Source: a virus. Taken from it: 33,804 bases of DNA. Location: positions 1 to 33,804 of IMG/VR virus record IMGVR_UViG_3300007708_000002. The stretch is one strand, 5' to 3'. Position 1 is the stretch's first letter. Every line of letters starts with the position of its first letter. Made by a program: the position numbers and the translations under genes. The notes below the pieces were generated by a model that made no database searches, was not told the DNA's origin, and was given only the letters and a program-made list of their open reading frames with translations. Positions 1-6,994 of the stretch are shown piece after piece.

Positions 1-123
1 TCCAGTTTCCCGGATTCTTACCGGCGCGGACGATCGTCCCGTTTCTGAGACTTGCCAGCGCCACTTTCGCGTTTATACACGATTGCGTCAGATCTTGCAC
101 TACTTTTAGCATCCTTCAATCGA
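1..123. repeat. Terminal direct repeat, left copy (circular assembly overlap)
   Basis: These 123 bases are identical to the last 123 bases of the window (33682-33804), so the sequence closes into a circle of 33,681 bp. The repeat ends inside the 52-aa gene at 18-176 and is otherwise unremarkable. An assembler overlap of a circular or circularly permuted molecule is therefore more likely than a true packaged terminal repeat, but the sequence alone cannot settle this. Confidence 0.9.
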
Positions 124-176
124 GGATCGCTGTTTGGAGTAGTTGTACGGGATGTTGAACCTTGTTCTTGGGCCAT
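18..176 (-). CDS. Small basic protein downstream of portal (52 aa)
   Basis: Not a family I recognise. The ATG overlaps the portal stop codon as TGATG, a classic coupled-translation arrangement, which supports a real gene although it is short. The product is polar, Ser/Thr-rich in its first 20 residues, and ends in a strongly basic tail (KRESGAGKSQKRDDRPRR). No cysteine, membrane segment or signal peptide is present. Its place between portal and the scaffold/capsid genes of the late operon suggests a minor head-assembly or DNA-associated role, which is inference. The frame stays open after the TAA for another 19 codons; I treat that as chance. Confidence 0.6.
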   Translation of the reverse strand: MAQEQGSTSRTTTPNSDPRLKDAKSSARSDAIVYKRESGAGKSQKRDDRPRR

Positions 177-1789
177 CACTTCCCTTTCGGAGGAGCTTGC
201 GGAGGAGCAGGAGGCTGCATAGCTGCTTTCTTTTCTTCCTTCTCCAGATCTTCTTTCAACAACTGTTTCATAGGTGGATCAACCAAGTCTATCAAACGTT
301 TCTTGTCAATCACCTTGGCTTCAAACAACTTGAATGCCAGATCACGGCTGTCTTCCATAAAGATCGGGGAATTTGAGTGAGCATCCACCTTAACAACGTA
401 ATCGTTGGTGAACTGCTCAGGTATAAACACCATCCCGTTCTCATCGGTAAAGTGTGTATCGCTATATGCTTGCATGAGCTTGAGATACAAAGTAGCCAGC
501 TTTTCTAGACTGTCCTCAATGATCAGTGCCCTTTTCTTTGCTCTGGAGGAGCCTAGCCTGGCAAGTTGGCTGGCATGGCCGGCAGAACGCACCCCAGTTT
601 CTCCTCGACCCTGCAATACAGAGGAGATGCCGGAGGCTTCTGCAAACATTGCATCTATTTCTGCAATCTCTTTGAACAGATCGTCGGGCATCTTGGGGGC
701 AAGCTCTTCAACTTTGCCACCAGGCGTGTCAGAAAGTATGAACGAGGATGGGGTGTTGAGGGCAAAAGCCTTCTCATCCGTAATGCCCATGAACCCGCTA
801 AAGGCTTTGGGAGGGTTGACCTGCTTGGCAAGGAGCATGGCTATCTCGCCTACCCGCTTGGTACGCAGTTCTTGCAGGTAGATGAGCTTCTCAACCTCGC
901 TTTGACCCCAGAAATAGTCGTACAACGGGTTGGGACAGATCTGGATAAAAGGGCATTCACCCTTGAGGAACATGGATTCCCCGCTGCGGTCGTAGATCAC
1001 AACGTCAGGACTTGCCATCGTGACCACTTGGTAGTCGCTGATGTCATCATTCCACACCCACAGCTCTACCATTTCCACCACAGACTCGGCAACGATGGCC
1101 GTGTAGCGGCTCATGCTCTCCAGCGAGAGGTTCACATTGCCGGTGATGTTGGGTTGGGTCTGCGAGAAAGCCAACCTGTTCATAGCGTTGGGAGCTTCAT
1201 CTACAGGCTTGGGAGCATCGAACACCCGGCGCAAGATGGACTCGCGCTTGGGATGAGAGTAGAGCCTGGTGTAGAGCTCACTCTTGGTCATGTAGTACTT
1301 GTGAGCTATGGCTTCCTGGCGGTCTGTGTAAGGCTTGTCCTCACGCAGAACACCGATAGTCCCTGGCTCAATCATGTACGGGTTGATGCCGCCGTTCTTG
1401 CCAACCACAACTTTGACAAAGGTGCTGTTGAAAACCAGCGACCAGTTGATAGCAGTGCTGAAGACCTGATCAGTGTTGCTGTTGAGCCACTCATCGTTGA
1501 GCGCACGGGTTAGGACTGGGATCTTGGAGTGCTGAAATTTGTCAACAGAGGCACCCATGTTGATGCTGAATCGTGTTGTCTCAGAAGAGTACAGGAACGA
1601 GTTCAGTTGATCTATGTGAGGAGCAATCTTGTTGTACAGCGCAGGAGGATCATCCGGGCTGGCCCCAAACAAGAAGAAGCATTTCAGCTTGTCGTACTGA
1701 GTCCGTCGACCATCCAAAGACACCAGACATTTCTGCATGAGATCAATGTAGAACTCTTCACGATCTGCTTCTGCCTGTGGGATTCTCAT
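176..1789 (-). CDS. Portal (head-tail connector) protein
   Basis: 537 aa, the usual size of podovirus portal proteins (about 500-540 aa). The portal forms the dodecameric ring at the capsid vertex through which DNA is packaged and ejected, and on which the tail assembles. The sequence has the mixed alpha/beta body of this family, a long helical segment at about residues 380-460 (EIDAMFAEASG onward) that fits the stem/wing region, and a basic, Pro/Ala-rich C-terminal tail (PPAPPQAPPKGK) that probably faces the capsid lumen. It follows terminase in the same operon, separated by two small genes, as is common. The ATG lies 8 nt after the preceding stop and its Shine-Dalgarno site is weak, so it may depend on coupling. 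The identification rests on family resemblance, size and position. Confidence 0.88.
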   Translation of the reverse strand: MRIPQAEADREEFYIDLMQKCLVSLDGRRTQYDKLKCFFLFGASPDDPPALYNKIAPHIDQLNSFLYSSETTRFSINMGASVDKFQHSKIPVLTRALNDEWLNSNTDQVFSTAINWSLVFNSTFVKVVVGKNGGINPYMIEPGTIGVLREDKPYTDRQEAIAHKYYMTKSELYTRLYSHPKRESILRRVFDAPKPVDEAPNAMNRLAFSQTQPNITGNVNLSLESMSRYTAIVAESVVEMVELWVWNDDISDYQVVTMASPDVVIYDRSGESMFLKGECPFIQICPNPLYDYFWGQSEVEKLIYLQELRTKRVGEIAMLLAKQVNPPKAFSGFMGITDEKAFALNTPSSFILSDTPGGKVEELAPKMPDDLFKEIAEIDAMFAEASGISSVLQGRGETGVRSAGHASQLARLGSSRAKKRALIIEDSLEKLATLYLKLMQAYSDTHFTDENGMVFIPEQFTNDYVVKVDAHSNSPIFMEDSRDLAFKLFEAKVIDKKRLIDLVDPPMKQLLKEDLEKEEKKAAMQPPAPPQAPPKGK

Positions 1790-1797
1790 GTCTTAGC

Positions 1798-2220
1798 TCA
1801 TTTCTGTATGGCAAGATTTTCGTGATCTCGGGTCACGGCAGTAGGTCGCAACTCGCTGATCCTACCCGTCTGCTTCGCCAATTCTAGTCCGTTGTTGCTC
1901 TCGCCGGAGATGGACGCAGTGTTGTAGTTGCTGATCTGGTTGGGGTTACCCCACTGCACAGCATAAGGATTCTGCGGCTGTTGAGGATGGCGAGCTGGCT
2001 GGGCTTCTCCCTCACGAACGGATTTAACGTCGCTCATGCCAAAGTCTTGGGCCAGACCACGCATAGTAGTGTCAGCATGTTTGGTGCTGTCTGAGCGGGT
2101 TCCTACGGGCTGCAAGAAGACTTTGACGATGCTTTCACCGTCGCAACCATGAGGGCACTTGGCATCCCATGCCTCAAAGTACCCGTGAGCCAAACACTTG
2201 TAATCGTGCAGCACTGCCAT
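1798..2220 (-). CDS. Zinc-finger phage protein between portal and HTH gene (140 aa)
   Basis: The first 26 residues hold Cys9, His12, Cys22 and Cys26 (CLAH...CPHGC), which looks like a treble-clef or zinc-ribbon site. The C-terminal half is polar, low in complexity and rich in Asn, Gln and Pro, and probably disordered. Proteins of this build sit beside portal genes in many T7-like phages, but I know of no established function. The ATG at 2220 is preferred over the TTG two codons upstream because GGGGA lies 6 nt before it and the gene then begins just after the preceding stop. It may be a minor head protein or a packaging accessory; that is inference. Confidence 0.65.
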   Translation of the reverse strand: MAVLHDYKCLAHGYFEAWDAKCPHGCDGESIVKVFLQPVGTRSDSTKHADTTMRGLAQDFGMSDVKSVREGEAQPARHPQQPQNPYAVQWGNPNQISNYNTASISGESNNGLELAKQTGRISELRPTAVTRDHENLAIQK

Positions 2221-2222
2221 CT

Positions 2223-2606
2223 TCAATCCCCATTGAGGTCACGTTGACTGTAGTCATGCCGGTTGACCATCCCGACACGCAGCTTGATTTGTCCACCCGC
2301 CATCTTTAGACCAATGCTAGGCATAGAAACAGGCTGCGGCTCCTTCCGGTAGTCCACATACCTTGAGTTGTCCTTGCGCCTCATGATCTTTACCTGACCA
2401 CTCTTCCAGGCATCGTAACCCTTGTTTACCCTGATCTGCACGGCTTCTGACATAGGAGTCTCATCAGATATGAAGACCTCCTTGAGAAGAGTCCTGCTTA
2501 TACCACACAGCTCTGCAAACAAGTTGATAGAGATCCCCCGCTCTTGATCAGCAAGTAGCTTCTTGATCTGGCGGTGAAGTTCTACTTTGGTTAAAGGTTT
2601 ATACAT
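2223..2606 (-). CDS. HTH-like phage protein next to terminase (127 aa); terminase small subunit candidate
   Basis: The N-terminal half reads as a helix-turn-helix-like bundle: helices around residues 6-19, then ISINLFAELCGISRTLLKEVF (split around residues 25-46), where the small-residue turn (CGIS) fits a recognition-helix layout. The C-terminal half is basic (KIMRRKDNSRYVDYRK) and ends in a beta-rich tail. It starts 1 nt after the large terminase stop and precedes the zinc-finger and portal genes. A DNA-binding packaging role, such as recognising the pac/cos site as the small terminase subunit, is plausible from size, HTH and place, but no motif proves it. A transcriptional role is the alternative. 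Confidence 0.5.
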   Translation of the reverse strand: MYKPLTKVELHRQIKKLLADQERGISINLFAELCGISRTLLKEVFISDETPMSEAVQIRVNKGYDAWKSGQVKIMRRKDNSRYVDYRKEPQPVSMPSIGLKMAGGQIKLRVGMVNRHDYSQRDLNGD

Positions 2607-2607
2607 G

Positions 2608-4359
2608 TCAAGCTCTCATGCCTATTTTTTGAAGATAATTAGACACGTTCTTGCCTATGAACAGATCTTGCTCAGAGCTATCAGCATCTGCCTTCTGCTT
2701 CTCTCTGGTGATGTAGTTGGTGATCAACCTGGGCTGCACCTGCTCTGCCCACGCCACAACAGCCAGCGCGGAGGCAATTACCCGGTCATCCTTGTTCCTG
2801 CCAGGCGCACCCAGGAACCCATCTTCGCGCACGATGGTCTTCATCTCCTCAAGGCAATCCATGCTCAGGACGTTCATCATCCCACGCTCAAAGAAGTCTT
2901 TCATGTAGTTCATCATGCGTTCTTTGGTCTGGTGCGTAGTCATGAACCCTATGCTGTTGGACAACCCGCCCATCGTGTCTAGCTTGCGCCAGATGTAGTT
3001 TTGCATAGACCCCAGCACGTCCCGCAGATCCTTGCCCAGAGAGCCGCTGGTAGCGGTTGCCTGCCTACGCAAGTTCTTGAGTTCAGCAATGACGGCCTGG
3101 CCTGGCCCGTTCACTTCCAAATTCAGCGTTGAGTTCTTGTAGGCTCCAGCAATGTGGGCTATCACCCAGGCAAACTGATAGGTGTTGAGTTCTGAGGTTG
3201 CAAACTCTGCCACTTGATCTAGACCGTTGGCATAGCAGCGGTAGACCTGTATGCAGAACCTGTCAGCCCAGTCAGAGCTACCGTAAGCAGGGTCAGCACC
3301 AATAACGTAGTACCCATTGTCTACCGGCTCCTCCCAGATCCTCAGCGTGCCCAGCCTCTCCGTAGACTTGATGACCTGGGTGTCTTGGAAGTTCTGACCA
3401 AAAGCATAGCGGTAACAGTCAGGAATTATCTTCTTCGCAATCTTGGCTGCATCCGTACACCTGCTGTTGGAGAAGAAGCTCGTGCCAGTCATGACAAATG
3501 CGTAGTCCTCCGTAGGAGGGAACTCCTGGTACATCAGGCTCTCGTCCTTCATGCCCTCCGCTAGCTTCCACCTCCACCACGCCATCTGCCGGCTGTTGAT
3601 CTCCACCCCGTAGAGCTTTTTGATCTCCTTCGTCCATTCCTTCTCCTCCCCCGTCAACTTCCCATCCCAGTACACCTTGTAGACATTGCTGTCAGGATCT
3701 GCTGAGTAGTACTCGTTCCTCCACCACCCGCAAAAGATAGCCCGCTGTGTCTTCGCAGTCTTCGCAGTCTTGTACATGTCGTGATACATGTTGAACCCCT
3801 GCGCCGTACTCTCAAACATGTACAACCGCTCAGGATTCTTCTCAGCCAAAGACGCGATGAGTGACGCTAGCCCCTCCTCACTGCCCCAGGATGCTGTCTC
3901 AGTACCGTGCAAGTAAGTAATAGCCTTGCCCTGCCCCAGTCGAGACTTGTTGCCAGCGATCTGATAGAAGATACGTGATCTGTTCTTGAGTACCATCTGG
4001 TTCCTATTGTGGGCAACCAGTGGAATCTTGAACTCTTTCGGCAAACCTTCCATGTATTGACCAAGAGTAGACCGGAACATATCCCTGTTCTCCTCCGTAT
4101 CTGCCACCAGAGTTCCCTGCCAGCCAGGATGAGTGAACTGCCAGTAAAGATCCAGAGCCAAGGAGATGGTAGTAATACCCAACTGCCTGCCCTTGAGAAT
4201 AACAAAGAAATGAATGTCATTAGCCAACCCCTTTGCAATTTCCTCCATCACATACGTCTGTGTCCCTAAAGGCTTGGACATGGGTATTAGCCCGTCCTCC
4301 TTACTCTCAATCTTCAACTGAGCACAGAATTTGTAAAACTGCTTGAGATCAAAGTTCAT
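2608..4359 (-). CDS. Terminase large subunit (packaging ATPase-nuclease)
   Basis: 583 aa, typical for TerL. It powers DNA translocation into the prohead and cuts the concatemer. The N-terminal ATPase has a Walker-A-like loop at about residues 56-64 (KGRQLGITT), a Walker-B/catalytic region at about 146-158 (AITYLHGTETASW) and a coupling motif at about 182-188 (FESTAQG). The C-terminal RNase-H-like nuclease begins at GADPAYGSSDWAD (about 354-366, Asp356 as a metal ligand), and a late acidic site (NKDDRVIASALAVVAW) lies near residue 540. The start overlaps the preceding stop as ATGA, so it is coupled to the 68-aa gene upstream. Confidence 0.95.
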   Translation of the reverse strand: MNFDLKQFYKFCAQLKIESKEDGLIPMSKPLGTQTYVMEEIAKGLANDIHFFVILKGRQLGITTISLALDLYWQFTHPGWQGTLVADTEENRDMFRSTLGQYMEGLPKEFKIPLVAHNRNQMVLKNRSRIFYQIAGNKSRLGQGKAITYLHGTETASWGSEEGLASLIASLAEKNPERLYMFESTAQGFNMYHDMYKTAKTAKTQRAIFCGWWRNEYYSADPDSNVYKVYWDGKLTGEEKEWTKEIKKLYGVEINSRQMAWWRWKLAEGMKDESLMYQEFPPTEDYAFVMTGTSFFSNSRCTDAAKIAKKIIPDCYRYAFGQNFQDTQVIKSTERLGTLRIWEEPVDNGYYVIGADPAYGSSDWADRFCIQVYRCYANGLDQVAEFATSELNTYQFAWVIAHIAGAYKNSTLNLEVNGPGQAVIAELKNLRRQATATSGSLGKDLRDVLGSMQNYIWRKLDTMGGLSNSIGFMTTHQTKERMMNYMKDFFERGMMNVLSMDCLEEMKTIVREDGFLGAPGRNKDDRVIASALAVVAWAEQVQPRLITNYITREKQKADADSSEQDLFIGKNVSNYLQKIGMRA

Positions 4360-4562
4360 GTGAAGTAGTCCCTATCACTGATACACCGCATGTACACACG
4401 TACCCTCTCCCCCACACCCTTGCCATAGAACTTCTCCAACTTCTTCAGCCTCTTGCCTAACCACTTCTCAGCAAGAACCTTCCCCAACACTTCCCTGTTC
4501 CTGTAATAGCTGAACACCAACACCCTAGCCTCAGCCATCTCCAGCAGAACCCGGTCACTCAA
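4356..4562 (-). CDS. Small protein preceding terminase (68 aa, TTG start)
   Basis: Unrecognised. The product is helical and strongly basic in its middle (KWLGKRLKKLEKFYGKG). The likely start is a TTG overlapping the preceding TGA (TTGA), and its stop overlaps the TerL ATG (ATGA), so the gene is wedged between two coupled neighbours. The next in-frame ATG (4538) has GGAG directly against it, too close for normal initiation. Genes directly before TerL are often small terminase subunits, so this basic helical protein is a second candidate besides the HTH protein after TerL; the evidence is position and charge only. Confidence 0.55.
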   Translation of the reverse strand: MSDRVLLEMAEARVLVFSYYRNREVLGKVLAEKWLGKRLKKLEKFYGKGVGERVRVYMRCISDRDYFT

Positions 4563-4777
4563 CTAAGCCGCCACACCCGCACAAGTTCACCATCGGCTTT
4601 GGAGGTGAAAGTCATCCCGTACTTCTTCCTGGCCCTCACGTTGGCATTCAACACGTTAGCCCTAGCACTCTTGGGAACCGTGAAGCTGTCACCCACCTTC
4701 ATCTGCAAGTACGGGTAACGGTACACCACCCTGACTGGGGGTAAACCTACTCCACTCTCTACTTCTATCTCCTGCAT
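4559..4777 (-). CDS. First gene of the late operon, small conserved-type phage protein (72 aa)
   Basis: The product is mostly beta-strand-like, with a central segment YPYLQMKVGDSFTVPKSARA and a C-terminal TFTSKADGELVRVWRLS. This layout (a short strand, a 'VGDSF.VP' turn, an Arg/Lys-rich helix, a closing strand) recurs in small phage proteins of unknown function with a basic nucleic-acid-binding look. The ATG at 4777 has GGGGAG 8 nt upstream and is preferred over the longer TTG/ATG options at 4825. As the leftmost gene facing the divergent control region it should be the first late-strand message translated. Confidence 0.6.
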   Translation of the reverse strand: MQEIEVESGVGLPPVRVVYRYPYLQMKVGDSFTVPKSARANVLNANVRARKKYGMTFTSKADGELVRVWRLS

Positions 4778-5051
4778 TACCACTCCCCATCTATTGACAA
4801 CACCGCATCCTAGCATGTGCGCCAAATACTAGATATTTTTTATGGGGTGGGCGAGATGTGGGGGTCACGCTCACACTGACCACGCGACCCACCCGGCGGG
4901 CCAGATCAGCTAGCCGGCTGCAGGCAACCTACCCTGCCCGTTTGCCCTGCCCGTCCAGGCGCGGCATGCAGGCGGCACAGCGCTGCTGCTGCTATTTATA
5001 TAGAGCACGCTGACCCATTGCCCCATCGAAGCCATGCGGGGACCCTAGCAG

Positions 5052-5074
5052 TTTAGTTATGAGTGTGAACTAAA
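5052..5074. repeat. Inverted repeat TTTAGTT-9-AACTAAA
   Basis: Perfect 7-bp arms separated by 9 nt (ATGAGTGTG) in the divergent control region. The spacing is close to one helical turn plus arm length, as for a dimeric protein site, and it could also form a weak RNA hairpin. No known operator is recognised. Confidence 0.5.
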
Positions 5075-5117
5075 TGAGAGACCCGCTGAGACCTTAGCCC
5101 TTAAACGCTGAACATCA

Positions 5118-5188
5118 GTCTAGACATCTAACCCATAAACAGTCTAGGTGTCTAGCTGCCTAGGTTGAACCTAGATTGTCTATAGACA
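5118..5188. promoter_or_regulatory. Cluster of palindromes, putative operator region
   Basis: Three perfect palindromes lie within 71 bp: GTCTAGAC (5118-5125), CTAGGTT-G-AACCTAG (5160-5174) and TGTCTATAGACA (5177-5188). GTCTAG also recurs at about 5142, 5150 and 5270. This density is far above the rest of the genome and looks like binding sites for a dimeric regulator, about 70-140 bp upstream of the early promoter candidate. No obvious repressor gene is encoded, so the binding protein may be host-encoded or one of the unknown small phage proteins. Confidence 0.5.
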
Positions 5189-5194
5189 CTACGG

Positions 5195-5216
5195 GTGCTG
5201 TCAAGCACAACAGCAC
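5195..5216. repeat. Inverted repeat GTGCTGT-8-ACAGCAC
   Basis: Perfect 7-bp arms around an 8-nt loop, directly right of the palindrome cluster and 7 bp before the early promoter candidate. It could be an operator or, on RNA from an upstream start, a small hairpin. Confidence 0.45.
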
Positions 5217-5222
5217 TCTAGC

Positions 5223-5251
5223 TTTACATTGCTTTACACAAGCTTTACAAA
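5223..5251 (+). promoter_or_regulatory. Early promoter candidate with GCTTTACA repeats
   Basis: TTTACA (5 of 6 matches to -35) is followed after 17 nt by TACAAA (4 of 6 matches to -10), which would start transcription near 5258, about 78 nt before the ArdC-like gene. The octamer GCTTTACA occurs three times here (5221, 5231, 5242), so the match could also reflect a repeated protein site. It is a moderate sigma70-type candidate only. Confidence 0.35.
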
Positions 5252-5335
5252 GCAGAAACAATTGCAGACGGTCTAGCACCGATACTTTCAGTACTGCAGC
5301 AAGACAGCGGCAGCAACAAACGAAGGGAAGTTCCC

Positions 5336-6100
5336 ATGTCAGATATGAAACCAGAATGGTCAGCAATGCTTGTCGAGGCGGTGACGCAACCCGGCATCAT
5401 TAGCACTTGCTACACCACATTTCACGGCTACAGCATAGGCAACCAAGCACTGGCCTACTCCCAGTGCGCAGCTCGCAGCATCCCTATCGGGCCCATTGCC
5501 ACTTATAAGAAGTGGTCAGAGCTTGGTCGGCACGTGAGCAAAGGTCAGAAGGCGATCGCACTGACAATGCCCGTCACCATTAGCAAGAAAGATAATGCAG
5601 GCGAGAAGACGGGCGACGTTTTCCAGCTCTTCACACTGCGGAACAATTGGTTCGTGCTGAGTCAAACGGAAGGCGCGGACTACGTTAACGAAGTTCCGAT
5701 GCCATCATGGGACAAGGCGAGGGCTTTGGAAGCGTTGGACATCATAGAAGTGGGCTTTGCCCTCGCAGATGGCAACTGTCAAGGGTATGCCACTGGTCGG
5801 AACATCGCAGTGAACCCGGTAGCATTATTGCCACACAAGACACGGTTTCACGAGCTGGCGCATGTAGTGCTAGGCCACACTTCCGAAGGGCAGTGCGCTG
5901 ACAGTGAGACTACACCTAAAAACATCCGCGAAGTGGAAGCTGAAGCCGTGGCCTACATTCTATGCTCACTGCTCGATCTGCCTGGACTGGTTGAGTCTAG
6001 GGGCTATCTTCAGAGCTGGTTGCAAGGCGAGCAGATCAGCGACAAGTCAGCTCAGAAGATTTTTGGCGTAGCTGACAAAATCTTAAAAGCTGGTCAGTGA
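5336..6100 (+). CDS. ArdC-like anti-restriction protein (ssDNA-binding plus zincin-like domain)
   Basis: 254 aa. The N-terminal part (about 1-120) has the ArdC-N arrangement: an N-terminal helix, YSQCAARS, ATYKKWSELGRHVSKGQKAI and a beta-rich stretch ending NNWFVLSQTEG. In plasmid ArdC this domain binds single-stranded DNA. The C-terminal part is a metallopeptidase-like domain with HELAH (172-176) and a downstream Glu-rich helix (REVEAEAVAYI, about 198-208) that would supply the third zinc ligand. ArdC proteins protect incoming DNA from host restriction enzymes. As first gene of the early operon, with GGGAAG 5 nt before the ATG, it would be made at once on entry, as such a role needs. Whether it is a protease or only binds DNA is unknown. 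Confidence 0.82.
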   Translation: MSDMKPEWSAMLVEAVTQPGIISTCYTTFHGYSIGNQALAYSQCAARSIPIGPIATYKKWSELGRHVSKGQKAIALTMPVTISKKDNAGEKTGDVFQLFTLRNNWFVLSQTEGADYVNEVPMPSWDKARALEALDIIEVGFALADGNCQGYATGRNIAVNPVALLPHKTRFHELAHVVLGHTSEGQCADSETTPKNIREVEAEAVAYILCSLLDLPGLVESRGYLQSWLQGEQISDKSAQKIFGVADKILKAGQ

Positions 6101-6102
6101 TT

Positions 6103-6139
6103 GCAGCCGATAGCCTTCATCTTGAGGGCTACGGGCTGC
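6103..6139 (+). repeat. Intercistronic hairpin 1 (GATA-type)
   Basis: Arms 6103-6115 and 6127-6139 pair over 13 positions with two mismatches around an 11-nt loop. There is no T-run afterwards, so it is not an intrinsic terminator. It begins 2 nt after the ArdC-like stop and ends 30 nt before the next start codon. Its core (GATAGCCTT...TGAGGGCTAC) matches hairpin 2 at 6425-6468, suggesting a shared mRNA stability, processing or translation element. Confidence 0.6.
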
Positions 6140-6169
6140 GATTGCAGCTAACCATAAAGGATAAACATC

Positions 6170-6421
6170 ATGACAAACCAAGACCATACCAACATTCTCA
6201 GCGCATATCTTCAGCGGATCACACTCGCTGATCTGAAGTTGCTGAATACCACGATCACGGCATCATGGTCAGCATCGCTGAATTACGGCATGAGCGAGCA
6301 AATCAAACGACAGAACGACGTCGATAACGCAATTGCTCACGTGATCGAGGGCATTCTGTGGCAAGACAAAGCACTCATAGATGCTGTGATTCTGCAGGCA
6401 ACTGACAAGGTTTCGGCATAA
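6170..6421 (+). CDS. Small early protein (83 aa)
   Basis: Unrecognised. It is helical throughout, with no cysteine or membrane segment and near-neutral charge. The N-terminal half (SAYLQRITLADLKLLNTTI) and the C-terminal half (NAIAHVIEGILWQDKALIDAVI) look like amphipathic helices, so a small helical bundle or dimer is likely. AAAGGA lies about 8 nt before the ATG. It stands alone between two related hairpins, which suggests separate post-transcriptional control. Small helical proteins in this position of phage genomes are often host-takeover factors; that is only a contextual guess. Confidence 0.6.
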   Translation: MTNQDHTNILSAYLQRITLADLKLLNTTITASWSASLNYGMSEQIKRQNDVDNAIAHVIEGILWQDKALIDAVILQATDKVSA

Positions 6422-6424
6422 CCG

Positions 6425-6468
6425 ACATGCAATTGATACCCTTAGCAATGAGGGTATCGGTGGCATGT
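6425..6468 (+). repeat. Intercistronic hairpin 2 (GATA-type)
   Basis: An inner 7-bp stem GATACCC/GGGTATC (6435-6441 with 6452-6458) and an outer 6-bp stem ACATGC/GCATGT (6425-6430 with 6463-6468) are separated by an internal loop of 4 nt on each side. It starts 4 nt after the 83-aa gene stop and ends 20 nt before the next ATG. Relative to hairpin 1, one inner pair is changed from G-C to C-G on both sides while the flanks stay alike, so pairing seems to be conserved. Confidence 0.65.
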
Positions 6469-6487
6469 TGCCAGATAGGGGATTATT

Positions 6488-6640
6488 ATGTATGAAATTA
6501 TATGGTCTGTTCGTAATGATTGTTATATCATCCGGAAAGTGATGTTTCATTCCACAATCGTTCCCGTGTTTATGGGTTTTCAGAGTGAGTGCATCGCGTA
6601 TGCCAAGGCTCACGGTTTGAGCCTCACACCTACACTCTAA
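6488..6640 (+). CDS. Small early protein (50 aa)
   Basis: Unrecognised. GGGGA lies 6-7 nt upstream of the ATG, right after hairpin 2. The product starts with an alternating beta-like stretch (MYEIIWSVRNDCYIIRK), contains two cysteines (Cys12, Cys37) and ends in a helical segment (SECIAYAKAHGLSLTP). It looks like a small compact alpha/beta fold rather than a membrane protein. Tight spacing to the next gene (9 nt) places it in the early operon. Confidence 0.55.
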   Translation: MYEIIWSVRNDCYIIRKVMFHSTIVPVFMGFQSECIAYAKAHGLSLTPTL

Positions 6641-6649
6641 AGGGCTAAC

Positions 6650-6820
6650 ATGAAACCATCACACACTCAGACCCCTCGTACTCTCTCGGAATGCAGCTTT
6701 GAGACGGGTTATCCCGTCAAACGACCCGAACCCTACAATCGGCTGGCGACCGTGGCCTACGGGCTGCTGCTGATCTTCTGTCTCGCGGGCATAGGCGTGA
6801 TGCTCGCCTGGAGGATCTGA
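6650..6820 (+). CDS. Small single-span membrane protein (56 aa)
   Basis: The first 30 residues are polar and include one Cys and several Pro. Residues about 32-54 form one hydrophobic segment (LATVAYGLLLIFCLAGIGVM split, then LAW), ending RI, so it is probably a tail-anchored inner-membrane protein with its N-terminus in the cytoplasm. Its start lies 9 nt after the preceding gene and its stop 2 nt before the next start, with GGAGG for the next gene inside its last codons. Early phage proteins of this form can act in superinfection exclusion or membrane targeting, but nothing here proves either. Confidence 0.6.
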   Translation: MKPSHTQTPRTLSECSFETGYPVKRPEPYNRLATVAYGLLLIFCLAGIGVMLAWRI

Positions 6821-6822
6821 GC

Positions 6823-6990
6823 ATGACAGACACCAGCTCGCGCCTGGAAGACGATCTACAGCCCCTTCTCGCGGCCCTGGATGCCGGCCTGGCGATGCTG
6901 GCTGACCCTACTGCTACCCAGCTAGACGCAGAGCAGGTCAGTACCCTCTTTGAGTACGCTATCTCGCGCCTGAAGGGTGAAGTGCAGTGA
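6823..6990 (+). CDS. Small acidic helical protein (55 aa)
   Basis: Unrecognised. Acidic, Leu/Ala-rich and almost entirely helical (LEDDLQPLLAALDAGLAMLA, then VSTLFEYAISRLKGE), which suggests a helical hairpin or a small coiled-coil dimer. GGAGG about 8 nt upstream gives a strong ribosome site inside the end of the membrane-protein gene. It is the last gene of the first early block; the sigma70-type promoter for the RNA unit begins just after its stop codon. Confidence 0.6.
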   Translation: MTDTSSRLEDDLQPLLAALDAGLAMLADPTATQLDAEQVSTLFEYAISRLKGEVQ

Positions 6991-6994
6991 ACGC

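Larger units (their letters stand above)
4778..5335. promoter_or_regulatory. Divergent control region between late (-) and early (+) operons
   Basis: About 560 bp without a credible gene. The left part (4845-5035) is GC-rich and has a 10-nt direct repeat CCCTGCCCGT (4932-4941, 4945-4954). An A/T tract at 4833-4843 (A6 on the - strand) lies about 55 bp upstream of the first late start codon and resembles the A-tracts bound by RNA polymerase alpha subunits. The right part (5050-5260) is packed with inverted repeats and GTCTAG motifs. Both operons must start here. I could not find a convincing -35/-10 pair for the late strand. Confidence 0.7.

Noticed and set aside
566-1513. Long + strand frame (315 aa) opposite the portal gene
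   Set aside because: Antisense to a well-supported portal gene, with low-complexity His/Val/Arg-rich translation and no ribosome site; a codon-bias shadow.
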